From contig CAZNWE010000009.1 of the NCBI GenBank assembly GCA_964576715.1, positions 1 through 64,000 on the forward strand: 64,000 bases of DNA. The letters run 5' to 3'. Both the position numbers and the translations under genes were made by a program. The number at the start of each line of letters is the position of its first letter. The stretch's first letter is position 1. The notes beneath the pieces were generated by a model. It did not search any database, had not been told where the DNA came from, and saw only the letters and a list, made by a program, of their open reading frames with translations. This DNA comes from SLRI01 sp964576715. GTDB taxonomy: Bacteria > Pseudomonadota > Alphaproteobacteria > Geminicoccales > Geminicoccaceae. Shown here piece by piece: positions 7,817 through 16,118 of the stretch.

Positions 7817-10800
7817 TTGAACCTGATCCGTCTGGCGATCGACCGGCCGATCGCGGTCATCGCCGCCGTGCTCATGGCGGTGATGTTCGGCTATGTTGCC
7901 CTGCTCACCATCCCGATCCAGCTCGCCCCCGACGTCACCAAGCCGGTGCTCTCGATCACCACGGACTGGCCGGGGGCGGCCCCGGCCGAGGTCGAGCGCG
8001 AGATCGTCAACGAGCAGGAAGAGGTGATGAAGGGCCTCGAGGGGCTCGAGCGGATCGAAAGCACGTCGGAGGACGGCCAGGCGACGCTGACCCTCGAATT
8101 CGCGGTCGGCACCAACATGGACAGAGCACTGCTGTTCGTCGCCAACCGGCTGCAGCGGGTCTCCTCCTACCCGCCGGAGGCGACCGAGCCCACGATCTCG
8201 TCCTCGGGCGCCGACGACAATGCCATCGCCTGGTTCGTCCTCAGCCGTGCCCCTGGCAACGAGCAGCCGATCGAGAGTCTCGGCAAGTTCGTCGAGGACA
8301 CCTTCCAGGACCGCATCCAGCGGGTGCCCGGTGTTGCCCGTGTCGACGTCTTCGGTGGCGCCGACCCGGAGCTGCAGGTCATTGTCGAGCCGGAGAACCT
8401 CGCCCGCTACCGCCTGACCGTGCCCGAGGTCGTGGATACGCTCCGCGCCGCCGGCATCTCGCTCACCGCCGGTGATGTTGCCGAGGGCAAGCGCCGTTAC
8501 GTGGTCAGGGCCGAGGGCGCGTTCCACACGCCCGACGACGTGGCCGCGGTCGTCCTCCGCTCGATGTCCGATCCGGAAAGCGGCAGGCTCGGCCGAGTAA
8601 CCGTCGACGATATCGCCGAAGTTCGGTTCGGCACCAAGGAGCCCACCGCCACCATCCGTGTGCTCGGCGAGCCGGCCCTGGTCGCCCGCGCCATCCGCGA
8701 GCTCGGCTCGAACGTCATCGAGACGATGGAGGGCGTGCGCGCGGCGGTCGACGAGCTCAACGCCTTCACCCTGCCCAATGCCGGGCTCGAGCTCCGGCAG
8801 GTCTACGACGAGACGGTCTACATCAACAGTGCCATCAGCCTCGTCACCTCCAACATCTATGTCGGCGGCACGCTCGCCGCCTTGATGCTGCTCTTGTTCC
8901 TGCGCTCGGTGGGGGCGACGCTGATCGTCTCGGTCGCGATTCCGGTTTCGGTGATCGCGAGCTTCGTCGCCATGGCGGCGATGGGCCGGTCGATCAATGT
9001 GGTGTCGCTCGCCGGCATCGCCTTCGCCGTCGGCATGGTGGTCGATGCGGCCATCGTCGTCTTGGAGAACATCTACCGGCTGCGCCAGGAGGGCAAGTCC
9101 GCACGGGACGCGGCCTACGAGGGGGCGGCCCAGGTCTGGGGGGCGATCCTCGTCTCGGCCTTGACCACGGTCATGGTGTTCATCCCGATCATCACCATGC
9201 AGCTTGAGGTCGGCCAGCTCTTCCGCGACATCGCGGTCGCCATTTCGGTCGCCGTCATCCTCTCGCTTCTGGTCGCCGTGACCCTGATCCCGGCGATGGC
9301 GAGCCGCCTGCTCGGGCGGCGCGAGGGCGGCAGCTTGACCATGCTGCGCCTCCCGATCGTCGATGACATCGCCGGCCTGTTCGCCCGCCTGATCATCGGC
9401 TCGACCCGGCGGATCGTCGCCTCGCGGCTGGTCTCGATCGTGGTCGTGGCGATCGTGACGGTGACCGCCGGCACGCTCGCCTGGACCTTCTTGCCGAAGC
9501 TCGAATACCTGCCCGAGGGCAACCAGAACCTGGTGTTCGGCATCGTCCTGCCGCCGCCCGGCTACAACCTGGAGACGATGACCGACATCGCCACCGACAT
9601 CGAGGGCTCGGTCCGCCACCTCTGGGCCGTCGAGACCGGTCCGGAAGAGACGGCAGAGGGGCTGCCGAAGATCCAGAACTTCTTCTTCGCCGCCTTTCGC
9701 GGCAACATGTTCGTCGGCGGCAACGCGGTCGAGATGCAGCGGGCGGGCGAGCTGATCGGCCCGTTGAGTGCTCCGGTGTTCCGCGAGCCCGGCACGTTCG
9801 GCTTCGTCCGCCAGCCCTCGATCTTCGGCGGCGGCATCGGCGGCGGCCGGACCATCGATTTCGACATTTCCGGCCCGGACCTCGAGCAGGTGCTCGGCGT
9901 GGCCCTGCGCGCCACCGGCAAGATCGGCCAGCTGCTGCCGCGCGAGGCGGGCCACCAGTTCCGCCCCGATCCCGGGCTCGAGCTCGGCGCACCCGAGGTC
10001 CGCCTGAGCCCCGACCGGGTGCGGCTCGCCGATGCCGGGGTCACCGCGCGCAACTTCGCGCTCAGCGTCGACGCCTTCAACGACGGCCTGAGGATCGACG
10101 AGATCACCGTCGCCGGCGACCGCATGGACCTCACCCTGAAGGGCCCCGACGACCTGACGACCGCCACCCAGGGCATCGCCGCCCTGCCGATCGTCACCGC
10201 CGACGGGCAGATCCTGCCGGCGGCAGCACTTGCCGACATCGAGGTGACCGCGGGGCCGATCGAAATCCGCAGGGTCGAGCGGCAGCGCACGGTGACGCTC
10301 AGGGTCAGCCCGTCATCGGCGATGCCGCTCGAGCAGGCGCTCGACATCCTCGAGGACGAGGTGATCGCCCCGCTCGAAGCCGAGGGGCTGCCGCCAGGCA
10401 TCGCGATCCGCCTCTCCGGCACCGCCGACCAGCTGACCCAGACCTTCAACGAGATGGTGCTCGATCTGGCGCTTGCGGTGGTCATCGTCTACCTGGTGAT
10501 GGCGGTGCTGTTCGAGAGCTTCATCTTCCCGCTGGTCATTCTCTTCGCCGTGCCGCTCGCCGCTGCGGGCGGCGTGGCCGGGCTCGTCGTGCTCAATCAG
10601 TTCACCTTTCAGCCGCTCGACATGCTCACCCTTTTGGGCTTCGTCATCCTGGTCGGCATCGTCGTCAACAACGCCATCCTCCTGGTCCACCAGACCCTCT
10701 ACCAGCTGCGCACCGAAGGCCAGCCGCCGGTCGAGGCGATCGTCGAGGCGACCAGGAACCGGCTGCGGCCGATCTTCATGAGCACGCTGACCTCGGTCTT

Positions 10801-11008
10801 CGGCATGCTGCCGCTCGTGCTCTTCCCCGGCCCGGGCTCGGAACTCTATCGCGGCCTCGGCTCGGTCGTGGTCGGCGGTCTCTCGCTCTCGGCCATCCTC
10901 ACCCTGCTCTTGATCCCGCCGCTCTTGGCGCTGGTGCTGCGCGGTGTGCCGGCGACCGGCCGCACCGAGCGGCTGCCGGCGGGAGCGACCGCAGCACCCG
11001 CCGAATAG
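7817..11008 (+). CDS. RND efflux pump, inner-membrane (AcrB/HAE1-like)
   Basis: 1063-residue proton-driven trimeric exporter. It starts with TTG (MNLIRLAIDRPIAV, a usual RND N-terminus) and has the family layout: TM1, a large periplasmic loop, TM2-TM6 (IYVGGTLAALMLLLFLRS; GIAFAVGMVVDAAIVVLENI, with the TM4 acidic proton-relay residues), a second loop, then TM7-TM12 (LDLALAVVIVYLVMAVLFES; LLGFVILVGIVVNNAILL). The partner adaptor is upstream. No outer-membrane TolC gene is close by. Drugs, lipids or metabolites are possible substrates; metal export is less likely because the TM4 pattern is HAE1-like. Confidence 0.92.
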   Translation: MNLIRLAIDRPIAVIAAVLMAVMFGYVALLTIPIQLAPDVTKPVLSITTDWPGAAPAEVEREIVNEQEEVMKGLEGLERIESTSEDGQATLTLEFAVGTNMDRALLFVANRLQRVSSYPPEATEPTISSSGADDNAIAWFVLSRAPGNEQPIESLGKFVEDTFQDRIQRVPGVARVDVFGGADPELQVIVEPENLARYRLTVPEVVDTLRAAGISLTAGDVAEGKRRYVVRAEGAFHTPDDVAAVVLRSMSDPESGRLGRVTVDDIAEVRFGTKEPTATIRVLGEPALVARAIRELGSNVIETMEGVRAAVDELNAFTLPNAGLELRQVYDETVYINSAISLVTSNIYVGGTLAALMLLLFLRSVGATLIVSVAIPVSVIASFVAMAAMGRSINVVSLAGIAFAVGMVVDAAIVVLENIYRLRQEGKSARDAAYEGAAQVWGAILVSALTTVMVFIPIITMQLEVGQLFRDIAVAISVAVILSLLVAVTLIPAMASRLLGRREGGSLTMLRLPIVDDIAGLFARLIIGSTRRIVASRLVSIVVVAIVTVTAGTLAWTFLPKLEYLPEGNQNLVFGIVLPPPGYNLETMTDIATDIEGSVRHLWAVETGPEETAEGLPKIQNFFFAAFRGNMFVGGNAVEMQRAGELIGPLSAPVFREPGTFGFVRQPSIFGGGIGGGRTIDFDISGPDLEQVLGVALRATGKIGQLLPREAGHQFRPDPGLELGAPEVRLSPDRVRLADAGVTARNFALSVDAFNDGLRIDEITVAGDRMDLTLKGPDDLTTATQGIAALPIVTADGQILPAAALADIEVTAGPIEIRRVERQRTVTLRVSPSSAMPLEQALDILEDEVIAPLEAEGLPPGIAIRLSGTADQLTQTFNEMVLDLALAVVIVYLVMAVLFESFIFPLVILFAVPLAAAGGVAGLVVLNQFTFQPLDMLTLLGFVILVGIVVNNAILLVHQTLYQLRTEGQPPVEAIVEATRNRLRPIFMSTLTSVFGMLPLVLFPGPGSELYRGLGSVVVGGLSLSAILTLLLIPPLLALVLRGVPATGRTERLPAGATAAPAE

Positions 11009-11081
11009 CCGTCTCGCCTCTGCGCCGGCCGCCTGCTAGCTTGGCCCTCGGAGCAACGCAGAGCCGTCGAGGTCGCAACCG

Positions 11082-12077
11082 GTGATCGACAAGCCCTATC
11101 TCCTCTTTCTCGGCGATGTCGCCGACCAGCTGGCCGCCAAGACCGCCCAGGGGGTCGTCGACTGGCGGCCCGACGCCTGCCTCGGTCAGCTTCGCCTGCC
11201 TGGCTGCAAGGCCGATCTCGGGCTGCCGGAGAAGAGCATCGGCGAGGCCGCCGGTGGTGGCGCGCGCACCCTTTTGGTCGGCGTCGCCAATGCCGGCGGC
11301 GTCCTGCCGGCGCACTGGAGCGAGACGATCGTCGCGGCGATCGAGGCGGGCATGGACGTCGCCTCCGGCCTGCACATGCGCCTCGTCGACAGCCCGGCGA
11401 TCAAGGCCGCCGCCGAGCGCCGCGGTGTCCGCCTGTTCGACGTTCGCCACCCGACCAGGAGCTTCGCCACCGGCAAGGGGACGCGGCGTCCTGGCCAGCG
11501 CATCCTCGCCGTCGGCACCGACTGCTCCTGCGGCAAGATGTACACGACCCTCGCCCTGGAAAAGGAGATGCGGGAGCGCGGCATGAAGGCCGATTTCCGC
11601 GCCACCGGGCAGACCGGCATCCTGATCACCGGCGAGGGGGTCTCGATCGACGCCGTGGTCGCGGACTTCATCTCCGGTGCGGTCGAGTGGCTCTGCCCCG
11701 CCAACGACCCGGACCACTGGGACCTGGTCGAGGGCCAGGGCTCCCTCTTCCACCCTTCCTTCGCCGGGGTCAGCCTCGGCCTGCTGCACGGTGCCCAGCC
11801 CGACTACCTGGTCCTCTGCCACGAGCCGACCCGCACCCACATGCGCGGCCTGCCGCACCAGCCACTGCCGGGCCTCGCACTCTGCCTCGAGCGCAATCTC
11901 GAAGCCGCCCAGCTGACCAACCCCGATGTCAAGCCCCTGGGCGTCAGCATCAACACCGCAGCCCTCAACGACGCCGCCGCCCGCGACTACCTCGCCAAGG
12001 TCGAGGACGAGCTGCAGCTGCCGGCGGTCGACCCGTTCCGCGACGGCGTCGCACCGCTCCTGGACGCGCTCCCTTGA
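11082..12077 (+). CDS. dgcN: DUF1611 protein, probable D-glutamate N-acetyltransferase (DgcN-like)
   Basis: 331-residue cytoplasmic protein of the DUF1611 family. It has an N-terminal Rossmann-like part and a P-loop-like GTDCSCGKMYTT near residue 145, as in DgcN proteins. In the DgcN-DgcA pathway, DgcN is reported to acetylate D-glutamate and DgcA to racemise the product to the L form. The GTG start follows GAGG. Its stop overlaps the next start (TTGA), so the pair is translationally coupled, which supports the assignment. Confidence 0.75.
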   Translation: MIDKPYLLFLGDVADQLAAKTAQGVVDWRPDACLGQLRLPGCKADLGLPEKSIGEAAGGGARTLLVGVANAGGVLPAHWSETIVAAIEAGMDVASGLHMRLVDSPAIKAAAERRGVRLFDVRHPTRSFATGKGTRRPGQRILAVGTDCSCGKMYTTLALEKEMRERGMKADFRATGQTGILITGEGVSIDAVVADFISGAVEWLCPANDPDHWDLVEGQGSLFHPSFAGVSLGLLHGAQPDYLVLCHEPTRTHMRGLPHQPLPGLALCLERNLEAAQLTNPDVKPLGVSINTAALNDAAARDYLAKVEDELQLPAVDPFRDGVAPLLDALP

Positions 12078-13060
12078 CCAGCCGAACGCTCGATGCCCGG
12101 ATCGAGCGCTTTCCGCTGGCCAAGCCGTTCACCATCTCGCGCAGCACGGTGAGCGATGTCGAGCTGGCGGTGGTGCGGCTGGAGGATGAGGCCGGGAACA
12201 AGGGTTGGGGCGAGGAGCGCATCTACTCCCGCTACGGCGAGACGGCCGAGAGCGTGATCGGCGCCATCGAGGCCGTTCGCGCGCTGGTCGAGGGGGGCTG
12301 CAGCCGGGCGGCGCTCGCTGACGCGATGCCGGGTGGTGCCGCGCGCACCGCTTTGGACTCCGCGCTCCTCGACCTCGAGGCCAAGGCGACCGGGCGCACG
12401 GTCTACGAGCTCCTGGGCCTGCCGCCGCCGCAGCCGGCGCTGGTCACCTACACGATTGGCCTCGGCACGCCGGAGACGATGGCCGCCGATGCCAGGGAGG
12501 CAGGCCGGCCGCTGCTGAAGCTCAAGCTGGCTGGCGAGGGCGATCTCGACCGGGTCCGGGCGGTGCGCGAGGCCGTGCCCGAGGCGCGGCTGATCGTCGA
12601 TGCCAACGAGGCCTGGACCCTGGCGATGGTCCGGGAGTGGGGCTCTCCTATGGCCCAGCTCGGGGTCGAGCTGATCGAGCAGCCGCTGCATGCCGACCAT
12701 GACGACGGGCTCGCCGGCATCGAGCGGCCGGTACCACTCTGCGCGGACGAGAGCTGCCACGGCCCCGACAGCCTGGAGCGGCTGGTCGGCCGCTACGACA
12801 TGATCAACATCAAGCTGCACAAGGCGGGCGGCCTGACGACGGCGCTGCTTCTGGCCGAGGCGGCCGAAGCACGCGGACTCGGCGTCATGGTCGGCTGCAT
12901 GATGGCAACCAGCCTCGCCATGGCGCCGGCCTTCGTGCTCTCAGCCCGCACCCGCTATCTCGATCTCGACGCGCCCCTGCTGCTCGCCCGCGACCGCGAC
13001 CACGCGATCCGCTACGAAGGCGCGATGATGCAGCCGCCGGTGCGAGAGTTGTGGGGGTAG
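12074..13060 (+). CDS. dgcA: Enolase-superfamily racemase/epimerase (DgcA-like)
   Basis: 328-residue member of the muconate-lactonizing/dipeptide-epimerase subgroup. Catalytic Lys pair LKLKL is near residue 153; metal ligands are in VDANEAW, IEQPL and ADES; the second catalytic Lys is in NIKLHKAGG near 245. The family includes L-Ala-D/L-Glu epimerase and N-acetyl-D-glutamate racemase (DgcA); coupling to a DUF1611 gene favours the latter. The TTG start overlaps the dgcN stop. The sequence upstream in this frame is only a shadow of dgcN. Confidence 0.8.
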   Translation: MTSRTLDARIERFPLAKPFTISRSTVSDVELAVVRLEDEAGNKGWGEERIYSRYGETAESVIGAIEAVRALVEGGCSRAALADAMPGGAARTALDSALLDLEAKATGRTVYELLGLPPPQPALVTYTIGLGTPETMAADAREAGRPLLKLKLAGEGDLDRVRAVREAVPEARLIVDANEAWTLAMVREWGSPMAQLGVELIEQPLHADHDDGLAGIERPVPLCADESCHGPDSLERLVGRYDMINIKLHKAGGLTTALLLAEAAEARGLGVMVGCMMATSLAMAPAFVLSARTRYLDLDAPLLLARDRDHAIRYEGAMMQPPVRELWG

Positions 13061-13080
13061 GAGGCGCGGCGAAGAAAGAC

Positions 13081-13133
13081 CGGGGGAACTGAGTTCCCCC
13101 GAGCCCCCTCCGGCCTTTTGGGATTGGCGGCTT
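13081..13133 (+). repeat. 53-bp direct repeat, copy A (left of HEPN cassette)
   Basis: Contains the perfect palindrome GGGGGAAC-TGA-GTTCCCCC followed by GAGCCCCCTCCGGCC and a T tract. Copy B at 13987-14038 differs by one missing T and one C-to-T change. Both are in the same orientation and bracket the HEPN gene pair. Confidence 0.9.
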
Positions 13134-13222
13134 GTGACGGTCATCTTGGAGCGCGTAGATTGTCGGTGAATTCTCAGCGCGCGGGCACGGCCGCGCGCCT
13201 GCAACAGGCAGGCTGCCAAACC

Positions 13223-13507
13223 ATGATCGAGCCGGAAATCGTCACCGCCATCGAGGATATCATCGCGCCCACCATGCGCCGCATGGGCTATCGCGGCATC
13301 CTGGTCGAGGAAGGTCATGATCATTCCGGCGATCCTTGCCTCTTCATCCACGTCAAATATGCGGCCGAAGGTGATCCCGTGGACACCAAGATCAGCGCCC
13401 GCCTCGGCCTCGACGTCCGCCGTCGCCTGCTCGAGCTCGGCGAAGAGCGCTTCCCCTATGTGCGCAACCACTTCCTCGAAGAGCAAGCGGTCGCAGGCTA
13501 TCCTTGA
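13223..13507 (+). CDS. Unknown 94-residue partner of HEPN protein
   Basis: I do not recognise a named family. The protein is acidic and looks like an alpha/beta fold: an N-terminal helix (PEIVTAIEDIIAPTM), a strand pair around GILVEEGHDHSGDPCLFIHVKY, and a C-terminal helix (LGLDVRRRLLELGEERFP). It lacks the GSxARG and SDxDL motifs of the minimal nucleotidyltransferases that usually pair with HEPN proteins. ATG 13223 has only a weak ribosome site; the open frame starts earlier without similarity. Its stop overlaps the HEPN start by four bases, so the two are coupled. Confidence 0.65.
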   Translation: MIEPEIVTAIEDIIAPTMRRMGYRGILVEEGHDHSGDPCLFIHVKYAAEGDPVDTKISARLGLDVRRRLLELGEERFPYVRNHFLEEQAVAGYP

Positions 13508-13962
13508 CCGAGGGCCTGATCCAAACCGCGCGGCGGCTGGCGAGGACCAGCCCCAGGCGACCTCGCCAGGCCGATCTCAAGCGCGCGGTCAGCACCGCCT
13601 ACTACGCCGTCTTCCATGCCATGGCCCGTGATGCCGCCGACCTGCTGGTCGGGACAGGCCCTGATCGGCCGGACAAGGCATGGCTGCAGGCCTATCGGGC
13701 TCTCGAACACGGCTTCGCGAGCAGCGCCTGCAAGCAGGTCCAGAACCTCGGCTTTCCGGACGGTATCGACACCTGCGCACGCCTCTTCGTCGACCTGCAA
13801 CAACGCCGCCACGACGCTGACTACAATCCGCTCGCTCGCGTCACCCGCTCCGAAGCCTTGGAAGCCGCCGACCAGGCCGACCTCGCCATCAAGTGCCTCC
13901 GTGCTGCCCCCCGCAAGGACCGCCGCGCCTTCGCCATCCAACTTCTCTTCCGTCGTCGTTGA
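13504..13962 (+). CDS. HEPN-domain protein, possible RNase toxin
   Basis: 152-residue all-helical protein. The helix VSTAYYAVFHAM (residues 29-40) and the RRHDADY motif (101-107) are typical HEPN signatures; many HEPN proteins are RNases in toxin-antitoxin or defence systems. The motif is of the R-x-x-A-D-Y type rather than a textbook R-x4-6-H, so nuclease activity is not assured. Starts at TTG inside the stop of the upstream gene. The pair sits between direct repeats. Confidence 0.75.
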   Translation: MTEGLIQTARRLARTSPRRPRQADLKRAVSTAYYAVFHAMARDAADLLVGTGPDRPDKAWLQAYRALEHGFASSACKQVQNLGFPDGIDTCARLFVDLQQRRHDADYNPLARVTRSEALEAADQADLAIKCLRAAPRKDRRAFAIQLLFRRR

Positions 13963-13986
13963 AGACTGTCCGACAAGTTGAAGATG

Positions 13987-14038
13987 CGGGGGAACTGAGT
14001 TCCCCCGAGCCCCCTCCGGCCTTTGGGATTGGTGGCTT
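13987..14038 (+). repeat. 53-bp direct repeat, copy B (right of HEPN cassette)
   Basis: Near-identical to copy A, including the 8-base-arm palindrome. Similarity to a BrnT-type toxin end begins right after it, which suggests that the repeat marks a junction. Confidence 0.9.
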
Positions 14039-14151
14039 TTACCTTTCGGGTGAAGGATGGCCGCCTGTTCGTCCGCCCGGTCAGCGCCCGCCACATGCCC
14101 AGGAAGGAAGCAGAGCGCTATGCAGAGGCAGGTTCCCCGACTGACGACTGA
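14038..14151 (+). pseudogene. C-terminal fragment of a BrnT-like toxin
   Basis: The frame from 14041 reads FRVKDGRLFVRPVSARHMPRK and then EAERYAE, matching the end of BrnT/DUF4258-like toxins where the strand-turn-strand is followed by ISARxAxRKE. The N-terminal two thirds and the start codon are missing, and repeat copy B stands in their place. It overlaps the antitoxin start in another frame, as intact pairs do. Confidence 0.6.
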
Positions 14152-14374
14152 CGAGGAAGCGGAGGCTTTCCTCGACCAGGACCTTTCGGACCTCGATTTC
14201 GCGCAGTTCAAACCCGCTCGTTTCGAGTTCGAGAAGAAATCCGAGCGGATCAACATGCGCGTCCCAAAGCCCCTCTTGGACGCGTTGAAGGCGAGGGCCA
14301 GCCATCGCGGCATCCCCTTTACCCGCCTCATCCGCGAAATGATGGAGCGCGAACTCTCCCGGCCAGAGCGATGA
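14120..14374 (+). CDS. CopG/BrnA-type antitoxin
   Basis: 84-residue protein with an acidic N-terminus and a C-terminal ribbon-helix-helix (RINMRVPKPLLDALKARA, then LIREMMERELSR) as in CopG/BrnA antitoxins, which bind both toxin and operator DNA. ATG 14120 lies inside the toxin remnant. With the toxin truncated it is an orphan and may persist as a regulator or by chance. Confidence 0.75.
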   Translation: MQRQVPRLTTDEEAEAFLDQDLSDLDFAQFKPARFEFEKKSERINMRVPKPLLDALKARASHRGIPFTRLIREMMERELSRPER

Positions 14375-14526
14375 CGCGCGCCATGAGGGTCGTGCTACCG
14401 CCATCAGGCTTCTGGGGACACCGTCGCCTTTTGAAAAGCCGGCTCACCCGGCAAATGCACGACGATCTCGCCCAGTTCAGCAAGAAGGCACCGACGTTCG
14501 AGGTGAAGCGCTACGTGCGTGCGTGA
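14371..14526 (+). CDS. Small open frame after antitoxin, unknown
   Basis: 51-codon frame that overlaps the antitoxin stop by ATGA. It holds LTRQMHDDLAQFSKKAPTFE and ends VKRYVRA. No family is recognised. The overlap is the only support; it could be spurious. Confidence 0.2.
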   Translation: MTRAMRVVLPPSGFWGHRRLLKSRLTRQMHDDLAQFSKKAPTFEVKRYVRA

Positions 14527-14689
14527 ACGCGTCACCGGCTGGTTGGGTTGCGGCAAATTTCATAAATTAAGAACGGAGTTGAGTCCTGAGCGTAAATCCT
14601 CAAATCTCATTCTTGATCTTCGCGATAGTATCCAGGGCGCCTTTTATCCAATCGTGATATAGTTCGGCATTCTTACAAAATGCAGGGTT

Positions 14690-15025
14690 TTATTGTTTCT
14701 CGAGCAAGTTGTGAGCTGAAAATCTCATGTGTTCTGCCATAATCAATTGACTGCTTAGTTCTAAGCACAATATGACGATTTTATCGCTCAAGGCAGAAAA
14801 ATTTTCGTGCCCACAAACACGTAAGTCTGGGGTTCTTGTCTCTGGTATGACGGAAAGGCCCACAAATGGTTTGAGTATCTTCTCAATTATTTGGACTTCT
14901 GCCTTCAGAAAAATCTTTGCTTTCTTGGCAAGGAAAAACGACTTTAGTGTTTCCTGAGCAATCCAGGTCAATAAGGATACGAAAAAACCCAAGAATGCAC
15001 CAATAAAAAGGTCATAGCTTATCAT
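14690..15025 (-). CDS. Hypothetical membrane protein in AT-rich island
   Basis: 111-residue protein with one N-terminal membrane segment (LFIGAFLGFFVSLLTWIA, residues 6-23) followed by a soluble helical part (KAEVQIIEKIL) and a C-terminal helix. No family is recognised. Its codons and surroundings (about 14540-15110) are clearly AT-rich with many A/T third positions, unlike every neighbour, so recent transfer is likely. Confidence 0.55.
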   Translation of the reverse strand: MISYDLFIGAFLGFFVSLLTWIAQETLKSFFLAKKAKIFLKAEVQIIEKILKPFVGLSVIPETRTPDLRVCGHENFSALSDKIVILCLELSSQLIMAEHMRFSAHNLLEKQ

Positions 15026-15174
15026 TAAGGTCGCTCATTCTCGTGATCAAGCTTTGGAAATCCGCCAATAGGAACAACCTGTCAATTGGAAAATTCGGAT
15101 GGCCTGGGCTCGCATGTGCGAAGCGAAGCGTTATCCCATAAGCGATGCGCAACGGTCGGATTTGAAAGACGCTT

Positions 15175-15633
15175 TTATGCAACCGGCTCGTCGCTGCTGA
15201 GGATATCGTCCAGCGTCCACGGGCACTTCGCGGGGATGTCGAGCGCCGTTTTGGGCTCCTCGCGCGCCAGGGCTCGGGCGGTTAGGCGGGCGGCGGTTTG
15301 GTAGTGGGTTTCGAGGTTGGTGCTGAGGTGGTGGCGGATCGTGGTCGTCAGGCGGCGGTGGAGTTCGTTGCGGAAGAGGTCGATTTCGTTGGCCCAGTGG
15401 GTGCGGGGTGCCTCGGCCTTGGCGTAGCGGAGCTTGAGGAGGTGGATGATGATCTGCTCGAGCAGTGATTCGCAGGCGTGGCGTTGGCTGCGGCCCAAGT
15501 CTTCGATCTCCTCGGCCAGATGCTCGAGATCGAGCGGGCCGTTCCAGCGGCTCGTGCGCAGTGCGCGCAGCTCGTGAGCCTGGCGCTCGGTCCAGGCGAC
15601 GAAATCCTGCTCGTAGAGGTCGGTCGTGGTCAT
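15175..15633 (-). CDS. DUF29 family protein
   Basis: 152-residue cytoplasmic helical protein with the DUF29 pattern: YEQDFVAWTERQAHELRA at the start, LDLEHLAEEIEDLGRSQR near residues 34-51, HLLKLRY near 64-70 and WTLDDIL near the end. The family is common in multiple copies in cyanobacteria and alphaproteobacteria, often near mobile DNA. Its function is unknown. ATG 15633 starts the conserved part. Confidence 0.85.
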   Translation of the reverse strand: MTTTDLYEQDFVAWTERQAHELRALRTSRWNGPLDLEHLAEEIEDLGRSQRHACESLLEQIIIHLLKLRYAKAEAPRTHWANEIDLFRNELHRRLTTTIRHHLSTNLETHYQTAARLTARALAREEPKTALDIPAKCPWTLDDILSSDEPVA

Positions 15634-15700
15634 GCCGCGATGGTAGCCCGCTTGACCGCCACCGCCAAGCTGCCGACAACCGTCAAGTGATGAGGGGGCA

Positions 15701-15728
15701 CGGGGGAAATCATTTCCCCCGCTTTTTT
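15701..15728 (+). terminator. Hairpin with T tract upstream of DUF2237 gene
   Basis: CGGGGGAAAT and ATTTCCCCCG form a near-perfect hairpin followed by CTTTTTTC. It has the form of an intrinsic terminator reading right. It also resembles the palindrome in the repeats at 13.1 and 14.0 kb but lacks their GAGCCCCCTCC spacer, so it may be a short member of that element family. Confidence 0.6.
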
Positions 15729-15743
15729 CTGGAGTTGGTGACC

Positions 15744-16118
15744 ATGGCGAATGAGGCGCGGAATGTTTTGGGGGAACCGTTGGCGGTTTGCTCGACCTCG
15801 CCGATGACGGGGTTCTTTCGGGATGGTTGTTGTCAGACGGGGCCCGAGGATTTGGGGGTGCATACGGTGTGTGCCGAGGTGACGGCGGACTTTCTGGCGT
15901 TGAGCAAGGCGCGGGGGAACGATCTTTCCACACCGCGGCCGGAGTTCGGCTTCAAGGGGCTGGTGCCCGGGGATCGGTGGTGTTTGTGTGCGGCGCGCTG
16001 GCAGGAAGCGCTCGATGCCGGCATGGCGCCGCGGGTGGTGCTGCAGGCGACGCATGAGCGGACGCTCGAGGTCTGCGAGTTGGCCGACCTCAAGCGCCTC
16101 GCGCTCGACCTGAGCTGA
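15744..16118 (+). CDS. DUF2237 family protein
   Basis: 124-residue protein with the DUF2237 hallmarks: NVLGEPLAVCSTSPMTGFFRDGCC near the start, HTVCAEVTADFL and the conserved GDRWCLCAARW. The Cys set suggests metal binding. The exact role is unknown. ATG 15744 has GGAG 9 bases upstream. Its last 29 bases overlap the convergent nhaC end. Confidence 0.85.
   Translation: MANEARNVLGEPLAVCSTSPMTGFFRDGCCQTGPEDLGVHTVCAEVTADFLALSKARGNDLSTPRPEFGFKGLVPGDRWCLCAARWQEALDAGMAPRVVLQATHERTLEVCELADLKRLALDLS

Noticed and set aside
7514..9955. Long open frame on the minus strand (over 800 codons)
   Set aside because: It lies antisense to the RND pump and its adaptor, has a low-complexity Arg/Asp/His composition and no fold. 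It is a GC-codon shadow.
13060..15700. CRISPR array or prophage in the accessory stretch
   Set aside because: Only two 53-bp repeats about 850 bases apart plus a short palindrome. No short regular spacers, no integrase or structural phage genes.
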